A stretch of DNA of 64,000 nt from Syntrophus sp. (in: bacteria) (GCA_013824645.1 PNOF01000002.1:1-64000), one strand, 5' to 3'. Counted from the first letter of the stretch, positions 20,359 through 30,205 are shown. Numbers and translations are program-made. Notes: generated by a model from the letters alone, not told the origin.

Positions 20359-21414
20359 ATGAAGACATCATACCAAGATGAATCAGTATTGTTTCATGAA
20401 ATACTTATTAGTATAGTTCTTCCCGTCTATAATGGAGCTAAGTATTTGCGTGATGCAATTGATAGTATGCTTGCTCAATCTTACGCGAACTTTGAGCTTA
20501 TTATCATCGATGATGGTTCTACGGACGACTCTATTAATATTGTTTCGGCCTTCACTGGTCCACGCATTCGCTTATACTCACAGACTAATCAGGGGCTTGC
20601 AGCTACCCTCAACAAGGGAATTGCTCTCGCAAAGGGCGAATATATTGCACGACAGGACCAGGATGACGTGTCATTGCCCGATCGTCTTTCGAAGCAAGTA
20701 GCCTTTTTAGAAGCCAATCCCGATTATGGTATGGTGGGGACGTGGGCGTCAATTTGGGAGGAAACCAAACCGACAGAACGCTTTCACAAACACCCTGCGG
20801 ATAATCTTTCTCTGAAATTTGATCTCCTGTTCGATAATGCCTTTGTCCACAGTTCGTTGATGATAAGAAAAACAGTTTTCGATGAGGTGGGGGTATATTG
20901 CACCGATCCGAATCGACAACCTCCCGAAGATTATGAACTATGGTCGCGAGTAGCTAGGAAATTTCGGATTGCCAACATTCCGGAGGTCCTGCATGTATAT
21001 CGAGAGATGCCCCAGAGCATGTCGCGCACCGGGAGTAACCCGTTTCTCCAGAACCTGCTGAAAATCAATGTGGAGAATCTTGCGTGGGCCACGGAGGGCC
21101 GTTATTCGAACCAATCATTACAAGACCTCGCCGCTCTTATTCACGGAGCGTATCAGTATTTTTCTAGAGAAACATCTTGGAGAGAGCTTGTTTCAATAGT
21201 CCGTGAGGCTGCACGTGTTTTGTGCGATTACGAAAGCGCTCGGTACGATACTATTCAGGACAAAGTCCGCTTTCGCATTAATAGCTTGAGATATCACTAT
21301 AATCAGGCTATGTACTTTGGATTTTTGGGAGATTCTGGAAGGCGTGCTTTGATGAGTATTTTCCGAGTTGGCAAGACACTGTTTCAAAAAACATGGGGAA
21401 CAGGCCTAAAATAA
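20359..21414 (+). CDS. Glycosyltransferase family 2
   Basis: ISIVLPVYNGAKYLRDAIDSMLAQSYANFELIIIDDGSTDDS. Confidence 0.92.
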   Translation: MKTSYQDESVLFHEILISIVLPVYNGAKYLRDAIDSMLAQSYANFELIIIDDGSTDDSINIVSAFTGPRIRLYSQTNQGLAATLNKGIALAKGEYIARQDQDDVSLPDRLSKQVAFLEANPDYGMVGTWASIWEETKPTERFHKHPADNLSLKFDLLFDNAFVHSSLMIRKTVFDEVGVYCTDPNRQPPEDYELWSRVARKFRIANIPEVLHVYREMPQSMSRTGSNPFLQNLLKINVENLAWATEGRYSNQSLQDLAALIHGAYQYFSRETSWRELVSIVREAARVLCDYESARYDTIQDKVRFRINSLRYHYNQAMYFGFLGDSGRRALMSIFRVGKTLFQKTWGTGLK

Positions 21415-22355
21415 TGAAATGTTGCTGTGTAATTGGGGGAACAGGGTTTATCGGTTCATTTGTTGTAAACATTCTTCTCAGAGAAGGCAGAAAAGTTATC
21501 GTAGTGGGAAGGAACGAACTTCCTACGCGGCAGCTTCCGGATAACGTTCAGTATATTCCTGGTGATTTTGGAGATAAATACTTTCTACAAGGTATTCTAC
21601 GGGGCGTTGACGAGATTATTGACCTTGCATACGCCACCGTTCCAAAAACGAGCTATGAGAATCCGGTTAACGACATTCTCGCGAATCTGCCGAATGCTGT
21701 GAACTTACTCGAAGTGGCAAGCAAATTTACCCTTGAAAAAGTGGTCTTGGTTTCTTCGGGTGGTGTTATCTATGGACCTACCGACAAGGTGCCAATCAAT
21801 GAGGAACATGCGACAAATCCTATTTCACCATATGGCATTACAAAACTTGCTGTTGAAAAGTACGCGCAAATGTTTCATAAGACACATGATTTACCTGTGG
21901 TATGCGTAAGACCTGGGAATGCCTACGGAGAAACACAGAAACCCTTTGTTGGCCAGGGTTTTGTCGCAACCGCAATAGCATCTATTCTTGCGGGAAAGGA
22001 ACTGAAACTTTATGGAAAATCAGGAACAGTCCGCGATTATATCTATGTTAATGATATTGCCCGCGGGATTGTCGCCGCGCTGATACATGGACGCCCAGGT
22101 GATGCATATAATATCGGGAGTGGAGAAGGGAAAAGTAACAAGGATATTCTCGAAGCCCTCCAGCCCCTTGCAAGAGCAGAAGGACTGGAAATAAAGCTGA
22201 ATACACTCCCACTTCGTAAATATGATGTTCCGATAAACGTGCTTGATAGCTCAAAACTTCACCATTGTGCGGGCTGGAAAACACAGGTTTCTTTTAACGA
22301 AGGCATTAGAAAGACTTGGGATTGGTTCAATAGCAAGCAGAAAAAATCTACCTGA
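21414..22355 (+). CDS. NAD-dependent epimerase/dehydratase (UDP-glucose 4-epimerase-like)
   Basis: CCVIGGTGFIGSFVVNILLREGRKVIVVGRN; SPYGITKLAVEKYA. Confidence 0.88.
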   Translation: MKCCCVIGGTGFIGSFVVNILLREGRKVIVVGRNELPTRQLPDNVQYIPGDFGDKYFLQGILRGVDEIIDLAYATVPKTSYENPVNDILANLPNAVNLLEVASKFTLEKVVLVSSGGVIYGPTDKVPINEEHATNPISPYGITKLAVEKYAQMFHKTHDLPVVCVRPGNAYGETQKPFVGQGFVATAIASILAGKELKLYGKSGTVRDYIYVNDIARGIVAALIHGRPGDAYNIGSGEGKSNKDILEALQPLARAEGLEIKLNTLPLRKYDVPINVLDSSKLHHCAGWKTQVSFNEGIRKTWDWFNSKQKKST

Positions 22356-22390
22356 AATAAATAAATCGCTGGTGAAGGGGATGGAAAGGT

Positions 22391-23101
22391 ATGAAAAGCA
22401 TACTTGATTTTCTTAAAAATAAAATGAAAAGTGTAAGTTTTTCGCGTCAAGACGCGGTTGTTAATCCTTTATGCTGTGAGTTTGAAGTTAACAATTGGGT
22501 AATATCTGATTTCATTATACATAAACTGGTGCCTATTGTGGGAGTACATCCTTATCCAATCAATGAGCAGTGTCTTATGGTAGCATCTGTCTGTACTCTA
22601 AAGCCCACTCATGTATTTGAATGGGGAACAAATCTTGGAAAATCTGCAAGGATATTTTATGAGGTTGCCCATAGATTTGGCATTGAAACTCAAATATTTT
22701 CTATCGATTTGCCTGACGATATTGAACATGTCGAGCATCCTAAGGAAAAACGAGGTATCTTTGTAAAAAATCTGCAAGGAGTAAATTTGCTCTTGGGGGA
22801 TGGGTTAGAAAGCTCACTGAAAGAATATAATACTATAAAACAGCACAACAAATGCACGCCGCTATTTTTTATTGATGGTGATCATAGTTATCAATCTGTT
22901 AAGCGTGAACTTTTAGGAATAACTAGCACTGTGCCTGAAGCCAGCATCCTTTTGCATGACACATTCTTTCAATCGCCTGAGTCCGGCTATAATATCGGCC
23001 CATATCAAGCGATTAAGGATGTTGTGACAGATGCACATAATTATAAAATCATTCGCCAGGATTTAGGTTTGCCGGGAATGACTTTTCTTTATAAAAAATG
23101 A
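22391..23101 (+). CDS. Class I SAM-dependent methyltransferase (Methyltransf_24-like)
   Basis: VFEWGTNLGKSARIFYEVAHRFG...PLFFIDGDHSYQSVKRELLGI...ILLHDTF. Confidence 0.75.
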   Translation: MKSILDFLKNKMKSVSFSRQDAVVNPLCCEFEVNNWVISDFIIHKLVPIVGVHPYPINEQCLMVASVCTLKPTHVFEWGTNLGKSARIFYEVAHRFGIETQIFSIDLPDDIEHVEHPKEKRGIFVKNLQGVNLLLGDGLESSLKEYNTIKQHNKCTPLFFIDGDHSYQSVKRELLGITSTVPEASILLHDTFFQSPESGYNIGPYQAIKDVVTDAHNYKIIRQDLGLPGMTFLYKK

Positions 23102-23123
23102 CATTAAAGAGCTTTGATGGACT

Positions 23124-24011
23124 ATGATTATTGTAAAACTTACAGGTGGTATTGGCAATCAGATGTTCCAATACGCTGCCGCTCGAAGAGTTTCTTATGT
23201 CAATAATACCCAACTGCAGTTAGATCTTAATTGGTTTAATGAGACAGGGTTATGGACAAACAGAAAGTATGAACTTGAAGCATTTAATGTTGTCGATGAA
23301 ATAGCAACTCCTTCCGATATTCTCGCACTCAAAACGAGGAAACAAAACCCGCTCTCAAGGCGCCTGCCTAACTTTCTTAAAAAAATAGTTTTCCATACTA
23401 ATCAGACCCATATTATTGAAAAATATTTTAGTTTTGATCCGGCTATTCTGAATGTAAAAGATAATGTTTATCTCGATGGCTACTGGCAAAGCGAAAAGTA
23501 TTTTATTGATATTGAACAGATGATAAGAAAGGAATTTGCTTTCAAGATTGATCCGACGGAAAAAAATCGGGAGGCATCAAATGCAATTGCTTCCTCAGAA
23601 TCTGTTGCTGTTCATATAAGACGAGGTGATTACGTAACGCTTGCGCAAGCGAACGCATTTCACGGACTGTGTCCACCGGAGTATTATCAGTCGGCAGCTG
23701 CTAAAATAGCAAAACAAATTAATAAACCCGTTTTCTTTGTCTTTTCTGATGATATTGAATGGGTGAAAGATAATCTGAAATTTGATCATGAAACAATATT
23801 TATTGACCACAACAATCCTGATCAGGGGTATGAGGATTTAAGATTAATGAGTTTGTGCAAACATCACATTATAGCAAACAGCTCATTCAGCTGGTGGGGA
23901 GCTTGGTTAAATCCGTCGCCGCATAAAATAGTTATTGCTCCACGGATATGGTTTCAAAAAGCGTCTCAGGATACACGTGATCTTATTCCTCCCACATGGA
24001 TAAGGCTATAA
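23124..24011 (+). CDS. Alpha-1,2-fucosyltransferase family (GT11)
   Basis: MIIVKLTGGIGNQMFQYAAARRVS; VAVHIRRGDYV; NSSFSWWGAWLN. Confidence 0.93.
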   Translation: MIIVKLTGGIGNQMFQYAAARRVSYVNNTQLQLDLNWFNETGLWTNRKYELEAFNVVDEIATPSDILALKTRKQNPLSRRLPNFLKKIVFHTNQTHIIEKYFSFDPAILNVKDNVYLDGYWQSEKYFIDIEQMIRKEFAFKIDPTEKNREASNAIASSESVAVHIRRGDYVTLAQANAFHGLCPPEYYQSAAAKIAKQINKPVFFVFSDDIEWVKDNLKFDHETIFIDHNNPDQGYEDLRLMSLCKHHIIANSSFSWWGAWLNPSPHKIVIAPRIWFQKASQDTRDLIPPTWIRL

Positions 24012-24053
24012 ATTACGGTTCAATCAACAATCAAAACAATTGAGAAATCATAA

Positions 24054-25421
24054 ATGCGTTTGCTAATCTGTTGTGAATTTTATGCTCCAAGCACCGGCGG
24101 TGTCCAGGAAGTAATGCGCCAGATTGCGGAACGTATGGTACTGCGTGGCCATGAAGTAACTGTGGCTACAACGCAACTGGTGAACCGCACATTCACGGAA
24201 CTGAATGGTGTTCATATTGAGGGATTTCTTGTAGTCGGCAACGGCGCAAGAGGAATGAAGGGGGAGATTAAACGCTATCAAGACTTTGTTGTCAACGCTG
24301 AAGTTGACGCAGTTTTCGTAAAGGCGGCACAACAGTGGACTTTTGATGCATTGTGGCCGGTACTTGATCGGATAAAAGCTCGCAAAGTGTTTATCCCGTG
24401 CGGGTTTTCGGGTTTATACCAACCTGCTTATGCCGCTTATTTTAAGCAGTTGCCTGATATCCTGAGGTTATTTGATCACCTTATTTTTTATGCAAGTCAA
24501 TATCGCGATATTGACTTTGTGCGTAATCATGGTATGCACCATTTCACGGTAATCCCGAACGGGGCAAGTGAAACGGAGTTTGAAGCACCTGGCGATCCGT
24601 TCTTTAGACGGCGCTACAATATTCCCGAAGAGAGTTTTCTTTTTCTGACTGTTGGAAGTTTAACCGGGATGAAGGGTCATCTCGAATTAGCAGAGGCATT
24701 TTCTAAGCTGGATACAGGAAACCGTCCCGCGGTATTGCTCTTAAATGGTAACCATCCTGCTCCTCCACAGATTACCGCTGGCAGTGAGTATTACGCTATC
24801 GACAAAGAAAGAAAAAAACAACAAAAACAATTGAGAAGATTTATTGATTTTGTGTCTCGAGTAAGAGAAGTTTATTTGATAAAAGGATGGTCGCGTTTGA
24901 TAGAGCTTGCTGTCAGTTTTATAGAACGAAAACTGACTCTATTTCCAGTGAAGTACATACCGCTCAAACTTGCAAACCCTTTACAATACTGGATCAAGAA
25001 AGCAAATAAACAATTTCCGTTAAAACAAACATTGTTGCTAGATCTGCCAAGAGATGAACTTGTTCAGGCATTCAAGAATGCAGATCTTTTTGTGTTTGCG
25101 TCGAATATCGAATACTCGCCGCTTGTTCTATTTGAAGCGGCTGCTGCCGGGACGCCGTTTCTCAGTGTTCCTGTTGGAAATGCCGAAGAAATAGCAGAAT
25201 GGACCGGGTGTGGTATCATTTGTCCGGGAAATATTGATTCAAAAGGATACACGCGTGTATCACCGAAGGTTTTAGCTGCACACATGAAAGATGCAATGAA
25301 TTCTCCTCATTTACTTAAAGAACTTGGTCAAAGAGGATACAACCGTTGGAAAGAGAAATATTCCTGGTCAAAAATTGTTGTTGATTATGAGAAAATATTT
25401 GCAGGAATTCCTGTCGAATAG
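24054..25421 (+). CDS. Glycosyltransferase family 4 with long internal insertion
   Basis: PSTGGVQEVMRQIAERMVLRGHEVTVAT; ADLFVFASNIEYSPLVLFEAAAAGTPFLSVPVGN. Confidence 0.88.
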   Translation: MRLLICCEFYAPSTGGVQEVMRQIAERMVLRGHEVTVATTQLVNRTFTELNGVHIEGFLVVGNGARGMKGEIKRYQDFVVNAEVDAVFVKAAQQWTFDALWPVLDRIKARKVFIPCGFSGLYQPAYAAYFKQLPDILRLFDHLIFYASQYRDIDFVRNHGMHHFTVIPNGASETEFEAPGDPFFRRRYNIPEESFLFLTVGSLTGMKGHLELAEAFSKLDTGNRPAVLLLNGNHPAPPQITAGSEYYAIDKERKKQQKQLRRFIDFVSRVREVYLIKGWSRLIELAVSFIERKLTLFPVKYIPLKLANPLQYWIKKANKQFPLKQTLLLDLPRDELVQAFKNADLFVFASNIEYSPLVLFEAAAAGTPFLSVPVGNAEEIAEWTGCGIICPGNIDSKGYTRVSPKVLAAHMKDAMNSPHLLKELGQRGYNRWKEKYSWSKIVVDYEKIFAGIPVE

Positions 25422-25532
25422 TTTTGTGCAACAATATCTATGAAGAAGTGAAAGAAGCGATGGCAGTCAAGCCGTTTAAGCAATGTGTACATAAGTTGGA
25501 AGATTGAGTACTTTTTAATATTCTGAAAACAA

Positions 25533-26414
25533 ATGATTTCTCCTCTGATATCTGTTATCCTGCCAGTTTACAACGGTGCAGAAACGCTTGCATGCGCGCT
25601 AAGTTCTGTTCTTGAGCAAACATTTGAAAACTATGAGATTTTGCTCTTAGATGATGGATCGACCGACAATTCCTTACAAGTCGCATCGATGTTTTCCGAC
25701 CCTCGCCTCCGGGTCTTCAATGACGGAACAAATCATGGGCTTGCCTATCGCCTTAATCAGGGTATTGACCTTGCCCGTGGTCCCTATATTGCCCGAATGG
25801 ATCAGGATGATGTTTGTTTCCCCGAGAGGTTTGCAAAGCAAATCAAGTTTCTCGAAGTACACCCAGAGATAGACCTACTTGGCTGTCGCGCTATGGTGTT
25901 TCGAAATCAGCATGATATACTAGGACTTATACCCTTTCGCGGCACACATGAAGAAATTTGTGCCGATCCATGGCGTGGTCTCTACTTGGCTCATCCGAGT
26001 TGGATGGGGCGCACCGAATGGTTTCGCCGTCATCGCTACCGTATTCCTGAAGCCATTCATGCTGATGATCAGGAGCTTCTGCTTCGTACCTATCCGGAGA
26101 GTCGGTTCGCGTGCCTTGAGGAAGTATTACTTGCATACCGTAAGGAACATTTTCGCTTGAGTAAGATCTGGCGTGCACGACTGGCGCTTTTGAAAGTTCA
26201 GCTCTCACATTTTGCCCGTCGCCGACAGTGGTCAAATGCTTTATTGTCTGTTGTTTCAGCCTTCCTTAAAGTCGTAGTTGATTTTGCTGTTATTGTGATG
26301 GGAGATAAAAGACTGTTTTTCGGACAGATTGCCGAACCCGTCCCCACGTCACTTTTAGAGAGGTTCCATAAGCTTGGTTGTGAAAGCAGATTTCGGGATG
26401 AAACAAGAGGATAG
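25533..26414 (+). CDS. Glycosyltransferase family 2
   Basis: ISVILPVYNGAETLACALSSVLEQTFENYEILLLDDGSTDNS. Confidence 0.92.
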   Translation: MISPLISVILPVYNGAETLACALSSVLEQTFENYEILLLDDGSTDNSLQVASMFSDPRLRVFNDGTNHGLAYRLNQGIDLARGPYIARMDQDDVCFPERFAKQIKFLEVHPEIDLLGCRAMVFRNQHDILGLIPFRGTHEEICADPWRGLYLAHPSWMGRTEWFRRHRYRIPEAIHADDQELLLRTYPESRFACLEEVLLAYRKEHFRLSKIWRARLALLKVQLSHFARRRQWSNALLSVVSAFLKVVVDFAVIVMGDKRLFFGQIAEPVPTSLLERFHKLGCESRFRDETRG

Positions 26415-26490
26415 ATTTTATTGGGGATTAAGCTGATTTGGAAAGGAGACCCCTTCAGGACGAATGTTTCTGGATGTTTGGTTATAATAA

Positions 26491-27636
26491 ATGAAGAAAC
26501 CACGAATATGTTTCATTACGGCTGTTGAGATTACTGTAAAGGCCTTTCTGATGGATCATTGCAGAGCTATGTCTTCCCGATATGATATAACTGTTGTAAC
26601 GAATGCAAATGACGCTGGTTTTCTCGAGTCTTTTGGTCTGAATATACCAGTCATAACACTTTCTATTGAGAGAAGGATCTCTCTATTTGGCGATATCTCC
26701 GCACTACTTGCCCTGTATCGCCTATTTAGGGAATATGGCTTCGATGCAGTTCATTCCATTACCCCTAAAGCAGGGTTATTGTCCATGGTTGCCGCGTTTT
26801 TTGCACACATCCCTGTGAGGATACACACTTTTACCGGGCAAGTCTGGGTTACGAGAAAAGGGATCGTCAGATGGATTTTGAAGATTGCCGATAAATTAAT
26901 AGCTTTTTGTGCTACGCATATTCTTGTTGATAGCCACTCACAGCGAGATTTTTTGATTAAAGAAAAAATTGTATCTGAATCTAAATCTCATGTGATTGCA
27001 AACGGCTCTATCTGCGGAGTTGATACAAAACGTTTTGCTCCAGACGCAGAAAGCCGAAGAGATTTAAGAGAAAAATATTCAATAAAAGAAACTGACACTG
27101 TGTTCTTGTATCTTGGCAGATTGACTTATGATAAAGGTCTGCTTGACCTTGCGCAGGCATTTGTAAAAGTGAACGGTATTTACGACAATGCTCATCTTGT
27201 TATTGTCGGCCCCGATGAAGAAAATATGAAGGAAAAAATGTTAGAGTGCTGTAGTGGTTGTACCGATAGAATTCATTTTCAAGCATATACAGACAAACCT
27301 GAGAGATTTATGGCAGCGGCTGATGTGTTTTGTTTGCCCAGCTATCGGGAAGGGTTTGGCATGACTATTATTGAAGCGGCGTCGGTGGGTATTCCATCAA
27401 TTGGGACAAGAATATATGGTATAACCGATGCCATTGAGGAAGATATCACTGGTTTTTTGTGTAACCCAAGAGAGATAAAGGAACTGACCGAAAAAATGCT
27501 GCTCATGGTTGAAAAACCTGATATGAGAAAAAAAATGGGAAAGCAGTCCCGTAAAAGGGTAATCCAATCTTACTCAAAAGAGCTTGTCACATCGGCATTT
27601 GTCAATTTTTATGATACGCTTTTTGCTTTGAAATGA
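26491..27636 (+). CDS. Glycosyltransferase family 4
   Basis: FLYLGRLTYDKGLLDLAQAF; ADVFCLPSYREGFGMTIIEAASVGIPSIGTRIYG. Confidence 0.92.
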   Translation: MKKPRICFITAVEITVKAFLMDHCRAMSSRYDITVVTNANDAGFLESFGLNIPVITLSIERRISLFGDISALLALYRLFREYGFDAVHSITPKAGLLSMVAAFFAHIPVRIHTFTGQVWVTRKGIVRWILKIADKLIAFCATHILVDSHSQRDFLIKEKIVSESKSHVIANGSICGVDTKRFAPDAESRRDLREKYSIKETDTVFLYLGRLTYDKGLLDLAQAFVKVNGIYDNAHLVIVGPDEENMKEKMLECCSGCTDRIHFQAYTDKPERFMAAADVFCLPSYREGFGMTIIEAASVGIPSIGTRIYGITDAIEEDITGFLCNPREIKELTEKMLLMVEKPDMRKKMGKQSRKRVIQSYSKELVTSAFVNFYDTLFALK

Positions 27637-28256
27637 GTAGAAAATATATTTTTATAAAAAGGTTCTTCGATTTGTGTTTTTCAATTGTGCTTATCACTGT
27701 TATTTTGCCTTTCATACTTTTTATTTCCGGACTTATTATCATTAGCATAGGGCTGCCAGTGGTGTTTATTCAAACACGTCCAGGACTCCACGGTAAACCG
27801 TTTCGAATTTATAAATTCAGGACTATGAAGGATGTAAGAGATTCCATGGGAATGTTATTACCGGACAAAATTAGATTAACTGCATTGGGGAAATTCCTTC
27901 GGAAATATAGCCTCGATGAACTGCCTCAATTGATTAATGTGTTGTGTGGTAATCTCAGCTTTATAGGCCCACGACCACTTCTCATGGAATATTTGCCTCG
28001 ATATACACCAGAGCAGGCGCGTCGTCACGAAGTCAAACCGGGAATTACAGGGTGGGCGCAGGTGAATGGAAGAAACGCTATAAGCTGGGAGGAAAAATTT
28101 ATACTTGATGTTTGGTATGTTGACCACCAGAGTTTTTTGTTGGATATAAAAATCTTATTGATGACCTTTATAAAGGTATTGAAGAGGGAAGGGATTAGTG
28201 CAGACGGACATACAACGATGCCGGAGTTTACAGGTTCCTGTAGGAATGGTGAATAA
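27633..28256 (+). CDS. Sugar transferase (PglC/WcaJ-type initiating phosphoglycosyl transferase)
   Basis: [79 protein letters not shown]. Confidence 0.93.
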   Translation: MSRKYIFIKRFFDLCFSIVLITVILPFILFISGLIIISIGLPVVFIQTRPGLHGKPFRIYKFRTMKDVRDSMGMLLPDKIRLTALGKFLRKYSLDELPQLINVLCGNLSFIGPRPLLMEYLPRYTPEQARRHEVKPGITGWAQVNGRNAISWEEKFILDVWYVDHQSFLLDIKILLMTFIKVLKREGISADGHTTMPEFTGSCRNGE

Positions 28257-28375
28257 ACATGAATAAAGGCGTTATAATAATTGGTGCAGGTGGGCACGCA
28301 AAAGTGGTTATCAGTACGCTCATTGCATCGGGTATTAAAGTCAACAAAATATTTGATGATAATCCCGACAAATGG
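27855..28375 (+). repeat. Segmental duplication copy A (sugar transferase 3' half plus acetyltransferase 5' end)
   Basis: Aligns to 30370-30890 at constant offset 2515 with no indel from TTATTACCGGACAA to GATAATCCCGAyAAATGG. Confidence 0.95.
28259..28375 (+). pseudogene. Truncated PglD/NeuD-like acetyltransferase N-terminus
   Basis: MNKGVIIIGAGGHAKVVISTLIASGIKVNKIFDDNPDKW matches the intact copy at 30774 and then diverges abruptly. Confidence 0.9.
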
Positions 28376-28975
28376 CGGTGCTTTACCTGTATGAGCAAGA
28401 GGTCACTTCAGACTGGATGGATGATGATTACATCTATAATACGCTGCCAGTTGAGCGCAAGACGCAGGAATTGACGCTAGGTAGCTGCGTGGTGGAGCCC
28501 CCTTGGGCAGGACGGTTGGTTGAGTCAAGGTACGGTAATCGGGCCGTTCCGAGTTGGCATATACGAAGGTCGCGGGGGAATCCGGATTGCATCGGTGGCC
28601 GGTGCATATGACCGTGAAAGCGATGGAAATAATTGGTGGCATTGGGTGGAGCGCAAGGTGAGTTTCAAATTGCAGCACCTATTCGTTCCCAAGGATGCTA
28701 CCTGGACGAAACTGCGTTTTGAATATGGAACACGGGGGAAGCAGACGTTAACGTTGCGGATCATCAAGCGCGATGGATCGAGCCAGGAAGTTTTGCTGCG
28801 AAGCAAAGGCGCTGTACCTGTAATATTCGAGCAGGTTATTGACGTGCCGCCGATTGAGCTTGCCGAAATAAACATTGAAACCGATGGCAAGGCGTCTCCC
28901 CTTGGAGACAAGGATACTCGAATGGCAGCCTGGATGGTTCGTAACGTAAACATCACTCCAGGCTCTCCCGAATGA
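28376..28975 (+). pseudogene. Frameshifted fragment of unknown, possibly cell-surface/glycan-related, protein
   Basis: VLYLYEQEVTSDWMDDDYIYNTLPVERKTQELTLGSCVVEPP continues in another frame as LGQDGWLSQGTVIGPFRVGIYEGRGG... with a shift near the C-run at ~28498-28503. Confidence 0.55.
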
Positions 28976-29229
28976 CCCGCCTACTGTCCTACGACTCCAT
29001 GACAATCTGATCCCGATCAGGCCGAAACGCGGCACTTTGGCTACGACATAGAGAGGAATCATTTAGGGCGTGCCCCTTGACCCCTCTATAATAAACAGGG
29101 CGGGAATATCTGGATAAAAATGGGAATATGTGTTAAAGTTCTAACCAAATGAAACGAAACAGATCCAACACAGGATACCCATGCACAATAGGGCAAAATT
29201 TTAAACTTTATTTGTAGCGAGGTGAGATA

Positions 29230-29436
29230 ATGAGTTACTCCATCGAATTAAATGCACTTCCCAGGAAAGCACGTAACGAGCTTATAGAATATTATGAATT
29301 TCTTCTCAATAAATACAGTCAGCGGCCTGTTAATCGGACAAAGAAAGCAAAAAATGATTTTGATGCATTTTTATCAGCACCGATCATAATGGATCATTTT
29401 GTGATGCCTGATCGTGAGACACGTAATGCCAGATAA
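29230..29436 (+). CDS. DUF2281-like antitoxin
   Basis: Small ORF overlapping a PIN-domain gene; LPRKARNELIEYYEFLLNKYSQ. Confidence 0.7.
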   Translation: MSYSIELNALPRKARNELIEYYEFLLNKYSQRPVNRTKKAKNDFDAFLSAPIIMDHFVMPDRETRNAR

Positions 29437-29851
29437 GGTTTTTGTCGATTCCAATATTTTTATCTATGCCAAGATAAAGACGCAGGACGCTGAGAAACAC
29501 ATTGGCGCGCAAAGCCTTCTGCGTTCACTTGATAGACAAGTCATCATCAGTATTCAGGTGCTGAATGAGTTTTACAACACTCTCGTCAGGTTAGGTCTTG
29601 ACGATGCCACTATTCAGAGTTTTCTTAAGCAGATTATGCAATCCGCCCTGACTCAATCCATCAACAAATCTACAATAGAACTGTGCTGGGAAATGCGGAA
29701 CGGATACCATTATAGTTACTATGACAGTCTCATCCTTGCTTCAGCCTTTGAATCCAGATGCACCATCCTTTATTCCGAAGATATGCAACATGGACAGGTT
29801 ATTGAGAAGACGCTGAAGATAGTAAATCCGTTTTACAGTGGACATGCATAA
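29426..29851 (+). CDS. PIN-domain toxin (VapC-like)
   Basis: VFVDSNIFIYAKIKTQDAEKH; YYDSLILASAFESRCTILYSEDMQHGQ acidic PIN residues. Confidence 0.9.
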   Translation: MPDKVFVDSNIFIYAKIKTQDAEKHIGAQSLLRSLDRQVIISIQVLNEFYNTLVRLGLDDATIQSFLKQIMQSALTQSINKSTIELCWEMRNGYHYSYYDSLILASAFESRCTILYSEDMQHGQVIEKTLKIVNPFYSGHA

Positions 29852-29961
29852 AAAAAGAATCTCATACATCTTTGGTACGCGCAATGTAGGCCGCGCTTGT
29901 GACCTCGCGTCACCTTCAGGTGGTCAGGTTATCAGGTTGTGTCCTCACGCGGTGGTAACTT

Positions 29962-29992
29962 GCAGGAAAATAGAACCGTCCCCTTTTCCTGC
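29962..29992. repeat. REP-like hairpin (gcaggaaaa-13-ttttcctgc)
   Basis: Perfect 9-bp inverted repeat with 13-nt loop tagaaccgtcccc. Confidence 0.6.
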
Positions 29993-30040
29993 CAAAAGCT
30001 TGGCGACTAACTGCACTGTTGACGATGATTTTTCTGCCGG

Positions 30041-30205
30041 ATTACACAACCGGAGATTGGAAGGCTGCTCGGCGGCATTGACTATAGCGCAGTGAGTCAA
30101 GCGCGTAAAAGAATACTTTTAAGAACACAACAAGAGCCTGAATTTGGTAAGAAATATGCGCTGCTTCAAAAACAATTGGCGCAAATGTCAAGAATAAAAA
30201 TTTGA
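30041..30205 (+). pseudogene. C-terminal remnant of an IS200-like/RAYT transposase
   Basis: ITQPEIGRLLGGIDYSAVSQARKRILLRTQQEPEFGKKYALLQKQLAQMSRIKI*: DnaA-like C-terminal tail typical of Y1/RAYT transposases; no upstream catalytic part found. Confidence 0.65.

Noticed and set aside
29838-30095. ORF 29838-30095 (85 aa)
   Set aside because: Overlaps the REP-like hairpin and transposase remnant in a different frame; no coding character.
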